In this document: piece after piece, positions 1-7,535 of the stretch
How positions within the stretch are numbered: position 1 is the first letter of the stretch
How the letters are laid out: the number at the start of each line of letters is the position of its first letter
DNA from: Paludibacter sp.
GTDB lineage: Bacteria; Bacteroidota; Bacteroidia; Bacteroidales; Paludibacteraceae
Length of the DNA stretch: 37,193 bases
Reading direction: 5' to 3'
Assembly: GCA_027450045.1 (NCBI GenBank)
Contig: DAIDKM010000026.1
Location: forward strand, 1 to 37,193
Made by a program: the position numbers and the translations under genes
Notes under the pieces: generated by a model
What the model was told of the DNA's origin: nothing
What the model saw: the letters and a program-made list of their open reading frames with translations, nothing else
Databases searched by the model: none

Positions 1-152
1 CTTTCCCTTTGCCCGTTACCCTGGAGGTTTTATGACTCGACGCCGTGAGGTGTTAAAGTTTGTTGCGCTTGGAGGCAGCGGGAAGAAGGCCTCTACATCT
101 GACGGAATATTACTCCATTGGGGAAAGAGACACAATCGGGCTTGATAGTTTA

Positions 153-503
153 ATGAATCGGGTTCTTTTATTTCAAACGTACAAAAAAGAATATGAGTTA
201 AAAGATCCTGAGATATATGATGGTTGGGAGTATATACTTTACTATAAAACATCAAATCAAAAGGAATATATTGTCAACTATGTGCCTCATCATTTGCCTA
301 TTAACCTGAGAGTTTTACATGATTTTATTACAAAAATAATAGATACCGCTAATCCATCAGTTTCAAGTAAATTTGAATATAATGGTATTACGAGAAAAGA
401 AGCCAAAGAATTATATAGCAAATATCCGCCACCGCCGCCAAAACAAACATTACAAAGAATAAAGTTTATAGCGCCTGCAAATAAAGACTTAACTAAAAAA
501 TAA
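153..503 (+). CDS. hypothetical protein, uncertain 5' end
   Basis: I do not recognise this protein. The frame is open from 57 (a TAA sits at 54-56) to the TAA ending at 503. I use the first in-frame ATG at 153, giving 116 residues; a TTG at 60 would add 31 residues. The product is rich in Tyr, Lys and Asn, has no clear signal peptide or membrane segment, and ends in a run of five prolines (SKYPPPPPKQ) followed by a basic tail. The composition looks coding from about 150 onward, while the first 140 bases are GC-richer and may be of different origin. It may be the 3' part of a gene disrupted upstream. It is followed by a 308-bp gap and is probably not in the operon that starts at 812. Confidence 0.4.
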   Translation: MNRVLLFQTYKKEYELKDPEIYDGWEYILYYKTSNQKEYIVNYVPHHLPINLRVLHDFITKIIDTANPSVSSKFEYNGITRKEAKELYSKYPPPPPKQTLQRIKFIAPANKDLTKK

Positions 504-811
504 ATACAAACCTGAAAGTCGCGATGTTCCCCACTGACGCGTTTTTGTAAAGCGTGCCATAGCAAGAATCAGTTCCGATTTATTACAAAAGGAACGACTA
601 CGATTGCTTTCCAAGTGAGGCCGTCACTCACCTCATCGGTAAAACGTCTGTTTTTCGCACGAATATAATTCTTACTCATATTTAGTGGTGACCCACTCAG
701 TGAGCGGGTAAATGTGTGAATGATGTAAGTTTTCTTCGGAATTATGTAATATTTCTCTTCTATCAGGCTCTTAACTTAGTCCCTTCATATTAATCACTAA
801 AAAATACAACT
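504..811. other. intergenic region with regulatory element
   Basis: No gene is supported here. The stretch holds a short inverted repeat, GTGAG and CTCAC, around 615-631, and a near-palindrome at 692-708 whose core is CTCAGTGAG (696-704). It then holds the 42-bp element annotated separately at 711-752. A 15-base string, AAGTGAGGCCGTCAC (613-627), recurs as its reverse complement at 14147-14161, upstream of the glycogen phosphorylase gene. The string TCATATTTAGTG occurs at 676-687 and again at 14138-14149, so the two upstream regions appear related over more than the 42-bp element. Confidence 0.5.
711..752 (+). promoter_or_regulatory. 42-bp direct-repeat element, copy 1
   Basis: First of three copies (others at 14249-14290 and 27089-27130). 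It starts AATGTGTGAATG and contains two direct half-sites, GAATGATGTAAG (718-729) and GAATTATGTAAT (739-750), whose starts are 21 bp apart. It ends 60 bp before the bacterioferritin start codon. Two similar half-sites two helical turns apart suggest the binding site of a dimeric activator. LytTR-type response regulators bind direct repeats with this kind of spacing, but the regulator is an inference. A non-sigma70 promoter is an alternative. Confidence 0.6.
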
Positions 812-1291
812 ATGAAAGGGAATGAAAAATTAATTACCGTCTTGAATTCGCTTCTGGCAGATGAACTCACTGCCGTTAACCAGTATATGGTGCATTCTGA
901 AATGTGTGAAAATTGGGGTTACAATAGTCTTTACAAGTCTATTCGAAAACAAGCATTGGATGAAATGCACCACGCCGAGTGGCTTATTGAGCGGATCCTT
1001 TTTCTGGATGGCTCACCAACCGTATCCAAACTGAATCAAATAACAATTGGTAAAACAGTTTCAGAAATGATCAGTAACGACAATAACGATGAGATTGCGG
1101 CTATACACACGTATAACGAAGCCATTAAACTCTCCCGTGAGTTTGAAGATCAGGGAACTGCCGATCTGCTGTCCAAGATTCTTAAAATGGAAGAAGGCCA
1201 TGTTGAATGGGCGGAGATACAACATACGCAGATTAAGCAAATGGGTATGGAAAATTATCTTGTCAATCAAAGTGAAAGGTCGGCAAACTGA
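812..1291 (+). CDS. bfr: bacterioferritin
   Basis: Bacterioferritin, an iron-storage ferritin that oxidises Fe2+ at a di-iron centre and stores Fe3+ in a 24-subunit cytoplasmic shell. The protein is 159 residues, the usual length. All ferroxidase ligands fall at their classical numbers: Glu18, Glu51, His54, Glu94, Glu127 and His130. Met52, the residue that binds haem between two subunits in true bacterioferritins, is also present (DEMHHAE at 50-56), which favours Bfr over ferritin or Dps. The ATG at 812 follows an A-rich leader. It is the first gene after regulatory copy 1 and is followed after 83 bp by the polyketide synthase gene. With catalase downstream it fits an iron and peroxide defence group. 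Confidence 0.93.
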   Translation: MKGNEKLITVLNSLLADELTAVNQYMVHSEMCENWGYNSLYKSIRKQALDEMHHAEWLIERILFLDGSPTVSKLNQITIGKTVSEMISNDNNDEIAAIHTYNEAIKLSREFEDQGTADLLSKILKMEEGHVEWAEIQHTQIKQMGMENYLVNQSERSAN

Positions 1292-1374
1292 TTCATATCT
1301 TGAGGCTCTGTCTCGGGGTACCCATTAGAATAACAAAATAGAAAGCAATTACCAGATCAGCAAATTATAATACG

Positions 1375-2439
1375 ATGCCTTCATTAGCAGCCATATCAAA
1401 AATTGATTTCCCTTTTAAAGTTGATCAACAAGAAGTAAAACAATTTGCCGGGGAATTTTTTGCACTTTCTATTCCGCAAGTGGAAAAGATGTTGAGCGCT
1501 TTTGATAACACTGAAATTAAAACGCGTAATTTTTGCAAACCATTTCATTACTATTCTGCTGCCCATACTTTTCAGGAACAGAATGCCGAATACATTCGGA
1601 TATCGCTTGAATGTTCTATTCAAGCGATTGAAAAATGTCTTTCTTCAGCAGAAATCAAAAAGAATGAAATTACGGATCTGATTTTTATTTCTTCTACAGG
1701 CCTTTCCACTCCGAGTATAGATGCGTTGATCATTAATGAAATGCGACTAAACCAGAATATTAGCCGTATTCCTGTTTTTGGGTTGGGTTGTGCAGGCGGA
1801 GTTGCCGGTTTTTCAAAAGCGAACATTCTCGCGAAAGCCAATCCCGATGCCGTCGTGTTGTTTGTAGCGGTGGAGTTGTGTTCCCTGACTTTTTTACGAA
1901 ATGATTACAGCAAAAGTAATTTCATCGGATCTACTTTATTTGCCGATGGAGTAGCGGCCTGCATTATTACAGGAGATAATCATGCAAACAAAACAAGAAA
2001 CGAGATTTCTTTTATAGACTCACAAAGTAAATTGTATTATGATACATTGGATGTGATGGGATGGGAATTCCTTGATAAAGGATTTAAAGTCCTGTTTTCG
2101 CAAGACATACCAACCATCATCTCAACGAATATTCTGAATGATATTTCTTCATTTTTAGCAAAACATCAATTGACACTCGCTGATATAAAGAATTTTATTT
2201 TTCATCCGGGAGGCAAAAAGGTATTAACAGCCTATAAAGAAGCACTTTCTGTAGAAGGAGATTTTCTGAAAAATACACGGGAGGTAATGAATGATTATGG
2301 GAATATGTCAAGCCCGACCGTTTTATATGTATTGGAAAGATTTTGTTCTGAAGGGTTTGAAAACGGTTACGGATTAATGGTATCAATGGGGCCGGGATTT
2401 TCGAGTGAGATCGCCTTGCTTCAAATGAACAAACACTAA
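1375..2439 (+). CDS. type III polyketide synthase
   Basis: Chalcone/stilbene-synthase-family (type III) polyketide synthase of 354 residues. Such enzymes extend a fatty acyl-CoA starter with malonyl-CoA on a single Cys and release alkylpyrones or alkylresorcinols. The catalytic triad is visible: Cys139 in GLGCAGG, His277 in FHPGGKK and Asn310 in YGNMSSP. The C-terminal GPGFSSE block (339-345) is also typical. The next gene, 1 bp away, is an ICMT-like methyltransferase. That pairing matches Bacillus subtilis bpsA-bpsB, where the second enzyme methylates the alkylpyrone product. The starter and product cannot be read from sequence. The position between ferritin and catalase suggests a membrane-protective lipid made under stress, which is an inference. 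Confidence 0.92.
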   Translation: MPSLAAISKIDFPFKVDQQEVKQFAGEFFALSIPQVEKMLSAFDNTEIKTRNFCKPFHYYSAAHTFQEQNAEYIRISLECSIQAIEKCLSSAEIKKNEITDLIFISSTGLSTPSIDALIINEMRLNQNISRIPVFGLGCAGGVAGFSKANILAKANPDAVVLFVAVELCSLTFLRNDYSKSNFIGSTLFADGVAACIITGDNHANKTRNEISFIDSQSKLYYDTLDVMGWEFLDKGFKVLFSQDIPTIISTNILNDISSFLAKHQLTLADIKNFIFHPGGKKVLTAYKEALSVEGDFLKNTREVMNDYGNMSSPTVLYVLERFCSEGFENGYGLMVSMGPGFSSEIALLQMNKH

Positions 2440-2440
2440 A

Positions 2441-2932
2441 ATGGTTTTTATTCTTTTTATTTCATTCGTCATTCTATTGCGAATCGGGGAGTTACTGCTT
2501 TCCAAAAGGAATGAGAGATGGTTGCTGCAACATGGTGCAGTCGAATATGGGAACAAACATTATCCGTTTATAGTAACGCTTCATGTTTTGTTTATCATTT
2601 CCCTGATTTTCGAATATTCTATACAACAAACAGCATCTTACAGCCTCTTTTTTATCGTTTTATATTTTGTTCTTATTGCATTTAAAGTACGGGTTATTTT
2701 ATCGTTGGGAAAATTTTGGAACACTAAAATCTATCACATTCCGAATGTTCCCTTATTGAAAAAAGGACCCTATAAATATAGTAAACATCCGAATTACCTG
2801 ATTGTAATTGCTGAAATAGCGGTAATCCCATTGGCATTTCATCTGTATTATACCGCAATTATTTTTACACTGCTCAATTCGATTATCTTGTTTGTACGAA
2901 TTAGAGAGGAGAATAAAGCGTTGAGCATTTGA
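2441..2932 (+). CDS. isoprenylcysteine carboxyl methyltransferase-like protein (BpsB/YpbQ type)
   Basis: Integral-membrane methyltransferase-like protein of 163 residues. It has hydrophobic segments at about 1-18, 44-60, 66-90 and 122-152, and the family's SAM-site region near the C terminus: GPYKYSKHPNYL (109-120) followed by RIREENKAL (153-161). The start ATG is 1 bp after the polyketide synthase stop, so the two are almost certainly co-transcribed and translationally linked. Homologues beside type III polyketide synthases O-methylate alkylpyrones or related products; the name isoprenylcysteine refers to the family, not to the expected bacterial substrate. Confidence 0.85.
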   Translation: MVFILFISFVILLRIGELLLSKRNERWLLQHGAVEYGNKHYPFIVTLHVLFIISLIFEYSIQQTASYSLFFIVLYFVLIAFKVRVILSLGKFWNTKIYHIPNVPLLKKGPYKYSKHPNYLIVIAEIAVIPLAFHLYYTAIIFTLLNSIILFVRIREENKALSI

Positions 2933-2966
2933 GCAGGACAACATTCATTCAAATCAAATCGACATA

Positions 2967-4457
2967 ATGATGAAAAAGGGAAAATTAACTACGGCAAGCG
3001 GACGTCCGTATTCCGAGTTTGAAAACTCAATGACAACCGGAGCCCGTGGCCCTGTTCTATTGCAGGACTATTTCCTGCACGAAGACATGGCACATTTCAA
3101 CCGTGAACGTATTCCTGAGAGAGTTGTTCATGCCAAAGGGACAGGAATATTTGGCATTTTCACGGTGACGCATGATATCACCCAATATACCAAGGCAAAG
3201 ATTTTTTCTAAAATTGGCAAGCAAACAAAATTGTTTGCCCGCTTTTCTATCGTTAGTGGTGAAAAAGGAGGAGCCGACAGTGAAAGAGATGCACGGGGTT
3301 TTGCACTCAAATTCTATACCGAAGATGGTAACTGGGATTTGGTGGGCAACAATACGCCTGTTTTCTTTATCAAAGATCCGAAAAAATTTTCCCACTTCAT
3401 TCATACTCAAAAGCGCGACCCGATGACTAACTGTAAAAGTCCGACTATGATGTGGGATTTCTATAGTTTGAATCCCGAAACATTACATCAGGTAATTATA
3501 CTGATGAGTGACAGGGGTACGCCGTATTCTTATCGTAATATGGATGGTTTCGGAAGCCACACGTTTTCGCTTATCAATAAAAATAACGAACGGGTTTGGG
3601 TAAAATTTCATTTCAAAACAATGCAGGGAATTAAAAACTTTACGGAGAAAGAAGCCAATGAAATGAAGGGCATCGATCTTGACCATGCACAACGGGATAT
3701 GGTGAATGCGATTGCTAAAAATGATTTCCCAAAGTGGGCGATGAAAATTCAGGTGATGACGGAAGAACAGGCAAAAACATTCAAATGGAATCCGTTTGAT
3801 CTCACCAAAGTTTGTCAGCACAAAGATTTCCCGTTGATGGATGTAGGAATCATGGAATTGAATGAAATTCCTGAAAATTATTTTCGGGATGTAGAGCAGG
3901 CAGCCTTTGCTCCGGCACACGTTGTCGACGGCATCGGTTATTCGCCCGATAAAGTGCTGCAAGGACGTTTACTTTCTTATCCCGATGCGCAGCGTTATCG
4001 CTTAGGTGCTAATTACGAACAAATTCCGGTAAACCAATGTCCTTATGCAGTTGCAAATTATCAACGTGACGGATTTATGCAAACCGGTGATAATGGGGGT
4101 TCAAATCCGAATTACCGGCCCAATAGTTTTGACGAAATCGTTGCTGATGAAAATTACAAAGAGCCGCCTATGGTTTTAGAATCAACCGCAGCCGATTGGT
4201 TTGACCGTAACGAAAATGATGATGACCATTACACTCAACCGGGCTTGTTATATCGAAATGCAATGACTGAACAAGATCGGAAAAATCTGGTAAGCAATAT
4301 TGTTAGTTCAATGAAAGGCATTACCGGAATGAAAAAAGATGAGATTATTCATCGGCAGCTTTGTCATTTTCTTCGTGTCGATAATCAATTAGGAATGGCA
4401 GTAGCAAAAGGATTAGGCGTCACCATCGACGAAAAATCAATGACACATTCAAAATAA
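2967..4457 (+). CDS. katA: catalase, small-subunit haem type
   Basis: Monofunctional haem catalase (2 H2O2 to O2 and 2 H2O), 496 residues, matching the small-subunit clade. The distal haem residues His55 (VVHAKGTG) and Asn128 (GNNTPVFF) and the proximal haem-ligand Tyr338 in RLLSYPDAQRYR are present. DYFLHEDMAHFNRERIPERV at 34-53 is the conserved N-terminal arm block. There is no signal peptide, so it is cytoplasmic. The start could be either Met of the adjacent ATGATG. It sits 34 bp after the ICMT-like gene and probably belongs to the transcript starting at bfr. Gene symbol by family; katA and katB style names vary among Bacteroidota. Confidence 0.95.
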   Translation: MMKKGKLTTASGRPYSEFENSMTTGARGPVLLQDYFLHEDMAHFNRERIPERVVHAKGTGIFGIFTVTHDITQYTKAKIFSKIGKQTKLFARFSIVSGEKGGADSERDARGFALKFYTEDGNWDLVGNNTPVFFIKDPKKFSHFIHTQKRDPMTNCKSPTMMWDFYSLNPETLHQVIILMSDRGTPYSYRNMDGFGSHTFSLINKNNERVWVKFHFKTMQGIKNFTEKEANEMKGIDLDHAQRDMVNAIAKNDFPKWAMKIQVMTEEQAKTFKWNPFDLTKVCQHKDFPLMDVGIMELNEIPENYFRDVEQAAFAPAHVVDGIGYSPDKVLQGRLLSYPDAQRYRLGANYEQIPVNQCPYAVANYQRDGFMQTGDNGGSNPNYRPNSFDEIVADENYKEPPMVLESTAADWFDRNENDDDHYTQPGLLYRNAMTEQDRKNLVSNIVSSMKGITGMKKDEIIHRQLCHFLRVDNQLGMAVAKGLGVTIDEKSMTHSK

Positions 4458-4484
4458 GACAGCAACAATTAATAATTCAGAACA

Positions 4485-4519
4485 ATGAAACGAGTCCCGG
4501 TGTTCGGGACAAGTTTCAT
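4485..4519. repeat. long hairpin downstream of catalase
   Basis: A 35-bp inverted repeat: ATGAAAC (4485-4491) pairs with GTTTCAT (4513-4519), GTCCCG (4494-4499) pairs with CGGGAC (4505-4510), separated by a 2x2 internal mismatch, with a 5-base loop GTGTT. It lies 28 bp after the catalase stop. No T-run follows, so it is not a canonical intrinsic terminator, although it could still end or process the transcript. The right arm merges into the repeated leader element at 4513-4559. Confidence 0.6.
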
Positions 4520-4559
4520 ACATCCTTAGTGTAGAAAAATAAAAAATAAACGTATGAAA
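4513..4559 (+). repeat. repeated leader element, copy 1
   Basis: The 21-base string starting GTTTCATACATCC and ending TTAGTGTA (4513-4533) is followed by an AT-rich spacer of 17 bases and CGTATGAAA (4551-4559). The same arrangement occurs at 34450-34495 with one mismatch in the first block and a 16-base spacer. Both copies also have GAACAATGAAACGAG upstream (4480-4494 and 34394-34408). The block carries a dyad (ATACA and TGTA with 7 bases between), and TTCATAC and GTATGAA form an outer inverted repeat. Here the ATG in the element opens only a 12-codon frame, so this copy looks like either a regulatory site or a remnant of a lost gene start. Confidence 0.55.
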
Positions 4560-4672
4560 TCCCCATGTTTTACTAAACGCCAATGGACATGAAAATAAAG
4601 CAACAGGGGATTAGCTTCGCTGATTTCGCAAGCTCAATTCCATTTGTCCTTTAAAATCAAAATTATTTACAA

Positions 4673-5524
4673 ATGAAAAATCTTCTTGATAACCCAATGA
4701 CCGGAATGGCCAGAGCGGAATATATTGAAGTAGAACCCAATGTTCGGCTTCATGTTACAGATGCAGGCGAAGGCAGACCAATTGTATTAATACCCGGTTG
4801 GCCGCTAAGTGATGAAATGTATGAATACCAATACAACGATTTGATTAATACTAATTTTCGTGTTATAGGAATCACGTTAAGAGGTTTTGGAAAATCGAAT
4901 AAACCGTATGGAGCATATAATTACGATGTGCATGTTGCCGATATAAAAAAGGTCTTAGACACATTGGAGATAAAAGATGCTGTTTTAGGTGGATTTTCCA
5001 TGGGAGGATCTATCGCCATTCGTTTTGCAGCACAGGATAATGGTACTCATATTGCTAAACTGGCTTTGTTTGGCGCAGCAGCTCCTATTTGGACACAACG
5101 TACGGATTTCCCATACAACCTTCCAATAAAAGCGGTTGACGATTTAATTGAATTGAATAATACCGACCGACCAAAGCTTTTATCCAATTTTGGAAAGATT
5201 TTCTCAGCTACCGAAACGGCATTAAATGAAGGAATAGGCAATTGGCTGAATACAATCAATTTAAGCGCCTCTTCTTATGCAACAGCTCAATGTTTAATCG
5301 CTTTGCGCGATACAGACCTAAGAAAGGATCTGCCGAAAATAACTATTCCGACCGTGATTATGCATGGCAAAAAAGACAAAATTTGTTCGTTCGATCTGGC
5401 TGAACAAATGAAAGCCGGAATTTCAAATTCACACATCGTTGCTTTTGAGAATAGTGGACATAGCTTGTTTTTGGAGGAAACTAAGAAGTTCAATAAAGAG
5501 TTGATCAAATTTGCCGGAAATTAA
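4673..5524 (+). CDS. alpha/beta hydrolase, haloperoxidase/arylesterase-like
   Basis: Alpha/beta-fold hydrolase of 283 residues. The catalytic triad is Ser109 in the elbow GFSMGG (107-112), Asp235 in HGKKDKIC and His263 in SGHSLFLEE. The oxyanion-hole region PGWPLSDEMYEYQ (41-53) closely resembles the HGWPLS block of cofactor-free haloperoxidases and arylesterases, with Pro in place of the usual His. There is no signal peptide, so it is cytoplasmic. These proteins mostly act as esterases; the haloperoxidase name reflects a side activity. The substrate is unknown. It stands alone between the catalase and antiporter genes, with 215 bp upstream and 129 bp downstream. Confidence 0.85.
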   Translation: MKNLLDNPMTGMARAEYIEVEPNVRLHVTDAGEGRPIVLIPGWPLSDEMYEYQYNDLINTNFRVIGITLRGFGKSNKPYGAYNYDVHVADIKKVLDTLEIKDAVLGGFSMGGSIAIRFAAQDNGTHIAKLALFGAAAPIWTQRTDFPYNLPIKAVDDLIELNNTDRPKLLSNFGKIFSATETALNEGIGNWLNTINLSASSYATAQCLIALRDTDLRKDLPKITIPTVIMHGKKDKICSFDLAEQMKAGISNSHIVAFENSGHSLFLEETKKFNKELIKFAGN

Positions 5525-5653
5525 ATTCCTGAGAAACTAAAATATTGATGGTGATGAATTGATTTATAATGCACTAAAGGACACGACTATTTTTCAAAAC
5601 ATTTCATGAGTCATACTTGAAAATTAGTATTCATTTTCGCTCAATATTTTCTT

Positions 5654-6718
5654 ATGATTGAACCACTTTCGTTGCCAATTCTTTTGGTCATATTTGGTGT
5701 TAGTGCAGTGGCAATATGGCTTGCTGGAATCAAACTAACCGAAACAGCCGACATCCTTTCCACACACTTTGGTTTGGGTGAAGCATTAGGTGGTTTAATT
5801 TTACTGGCAATTGTAACAAACCTTCCTGAAATTGCGATTACGATAAGCGCCGCAATTCAGCACAATATGGAACTTGCCATTGGAAATATTCTCGGTGGAA
5901 TCGCCTTACAAACTGTTGTATTAGTTGTTTTGGATGTGTTTGGATTGGGCAAAAAAGATCCGCTTACGTATCGTGCAGCTTCGCTTATATTGGTGCTGGA
6001 AGGATTAATGGTTATTATTGTTTTGACATTAGTCGTTGTGGGCAATCAGTTTGGACCTTCTGTTATTTTTCTGAGTGTGGCGCCGATTGATGTACTGATT
6101 TTACTGGTGTGGCTTGCTGGCATCTATATGATAGGGAAAGCAAGAACCAATTTGCCTTGGCATCAATTAGGTGTTCTTCCGAATAGTCAAAAAGAGATGA
6201 GAGGACACAGCAAAAAAAAGAAGTATGACTTAGCAATAAAGAAAGGGAAGAGCATTCAAATGGTTATGATAATTTTTGCCCTATGCTCACTGATTACGTT
6301 AGTTGCAGGTGTTGGATTAGAAGTTACAGGGGATGCCATTGCAAAACAGATTGGGATGACGGGCGTATTATTTGGTGCTACAATTTTGGCAGCCGCTACT
6401 TCTCTACCTGAAGTGGCAACTGGTTTAGCTTCAGTGAAATTGAAGGATTATCAAATGGCAATGAGTGATATTTTTGGGGGTAATGCTTTTTTGCCTGTAT
6501 TGTTTATGATGGCAACTATTATTTCAGGTAAATCGGTTCTTCCACAAGCACATAAAACAGATATTTATCTTACCGGATTAGCGATACTTCTTACGATCAT
6601 TTATATCTGTGGATTAATATTTCGTCCCAGGAAGCAAATTCTGTGGATGGGCATAGATTCATTCTTAGTAATGATCGTTTATTTAATTGGATTAGTGGGG
6701 TTATTTGCTATTTCTTAG
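5654..6718 (+). CDS. sodium/calcium exchanger family antiporter
   Basis: Inner-membrane cation/Ca2+ antiporter family protein of 354 residues with about ten hydrophobic helices. The two inverted alpha repeats that define the family are visible: the first around 44-87 with TNLPEIAIT and GNILGG, the second around 236-281 with TSLPEVATG and DIFGGNAF. Glu59 and Glu253 in the LPE motifs are the expected ion ligands. A hydrophilic Lys-rich loop (about 163-203) separates the halves. It likely exports Ca2+ or another cation in exchange for Na+ or H+; the ion pair cannot be fixed from sequence. It opens a run of ion-transport genes that includes two P-type ATPases. Confidence 0.88.
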   Translation: MIEPLSLPILLVIFGVSAVAIWLAGIKLTETADILSTHFGLGEALGGLILLAIVTNLPEIAITISAAIQHNMELAIGNILGGIALQTVVLVVLDVFGLGKKDPLTYRAASLILVLEGLMVIIVLTLVVVGNQFGPSVIFLSVAPIDVLILLVWLAGIYMIGKARTNLPWHQLGVLPNSQKEMRGHSKKKKYDLAIKKGKSIQMVMIIFALCSLITLVAGVGLEVTGDAIAKQIGMTGVLFGATILAAATSLPEVATGLASVKLKDYQMAMSDIFGGNAFLPVLFMMATIISGKSVLPQAHKTDIYLTGLAILLTIIYICGLIFRPRKQILWMGIDSFLVMIVYLIGLVGLFAIS

Positions 6719-6896
6719 TAACTGAATTTATACCGGCAGTGTTTATTCCTGTTTTGTGTGGTGAAGATTTTACAATAGATTTCCCGGGAAAGCAATAAGG
6801 AACGAGTTTATTTGAAAACGTATCAAATTCAGAACGCCGGAATAAGCTGATTACCTTCAATTTTTTTAAACAGACATACATATAATTTACAGCATT

Positions 6897-7460
6897 ATGG
6901 AAAAGCAATTAAATAAAAAAAGAGTGGCTGTGATAGCTACAGATGGTTTTGAACAATCTGAATTTGAAACGCCCATAAAGGCTCTTAAAGAGGCAGGAAT
7001 TTTAGTGGATGTAATATCATCAAAAGAGGGAAAAATAAAGGGCTGGAAAGAAACAGAATGGGGTGATAAATTTAAAGTTGACAAAACGATTGACAATGTG
7101 TCATCAACCCATTATGCTATGTTGGTATTACCCGGCGGCGTAATGAATTCCGATACATTGCGAATGAATAAATTGGTGGTGAAATTCGTAGCCGATTTTA
7201 TGAAACAAGGAAAACCGATTGCTGCTATTTGCCATGCCGGTTCGATATTAATTGAAACCGGATTATTAAAAGGGAAGCAGATGACATCGTATAAGTCTAT
7301 TAAAACAGATTTAATCAACGCCGGAGTCAATTGGGTAGATGAGGAAGTGGTAGTGGACAACAAACTCATTACGAGCAGGAGTCCGAAAGACCTTCCGGCT
7401 TTTTGCAAAACAATAATCGATGAACTCAAAGAGGAAATCCCTGTTTCTGTGGACGAATAA
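6897..7460 (+). CDS. DJ-1/PfpI family protein
   Basis: DJ-1/PfpI superfamily protein of 187 residues, related to YhbO/PfpI stress proteins that act as deglycases, chaperones or peptidases. The nucleophile elbow AICHAG places Cys112 next to His113, and Glu19 in DGFEQSE is the conserved acidic partner. LPGG (78-81) is also typical. It is cytoplasmic. It is preceded by a 178-bp gap in which I see no gene, and followed after 75 bp by the proton ATPase, so the two could share a transcript. The real in-cell activity of this family is disputed, so I give only the family. Confidence 0.9.
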   Translation: MEKQLNKKRVAVIATDGFEQSEFETPIKALKEAGILVDVISSKEGKIKGWKETEWGDKFKVDKTIDNVSSTHYAMLVLPGGVMNSDTLRMNKLVVKFVADFMKQGKPIAAICHAGSILIETGLLKGKQMTSYKSIKTDLINAGVNWVDEEVVVDNKLITSRSPKDLPAFCKTIIDELKEEIPVSVDE

Positions 7461-7535
7461 AACGGCAGAGATTCCAATGAAAGATCCTTTGGATGTGAAA
7501 TCGGAGAAAGCGTAACATCAAATACAGATATTAAA

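Noticed and set aside
290-565. Minus-strand frame with a poly-Gly run
   Set aside because: The Gly run is the reverse of the poly-Pro codons in the + strand frame 153-503; no independent support.
3483-3962. 159-codon open frame on the minus strand inside the catalase gene
   Set aside because: It lies wholly within a gene with intact catalytic residues and its translation has no recognisable domain; a shadow frame.
4494-4510. Intrinsic terminator after catalase
   Set aside because: The stem is good but no T-run follows it, so I list it as a hairpin only.
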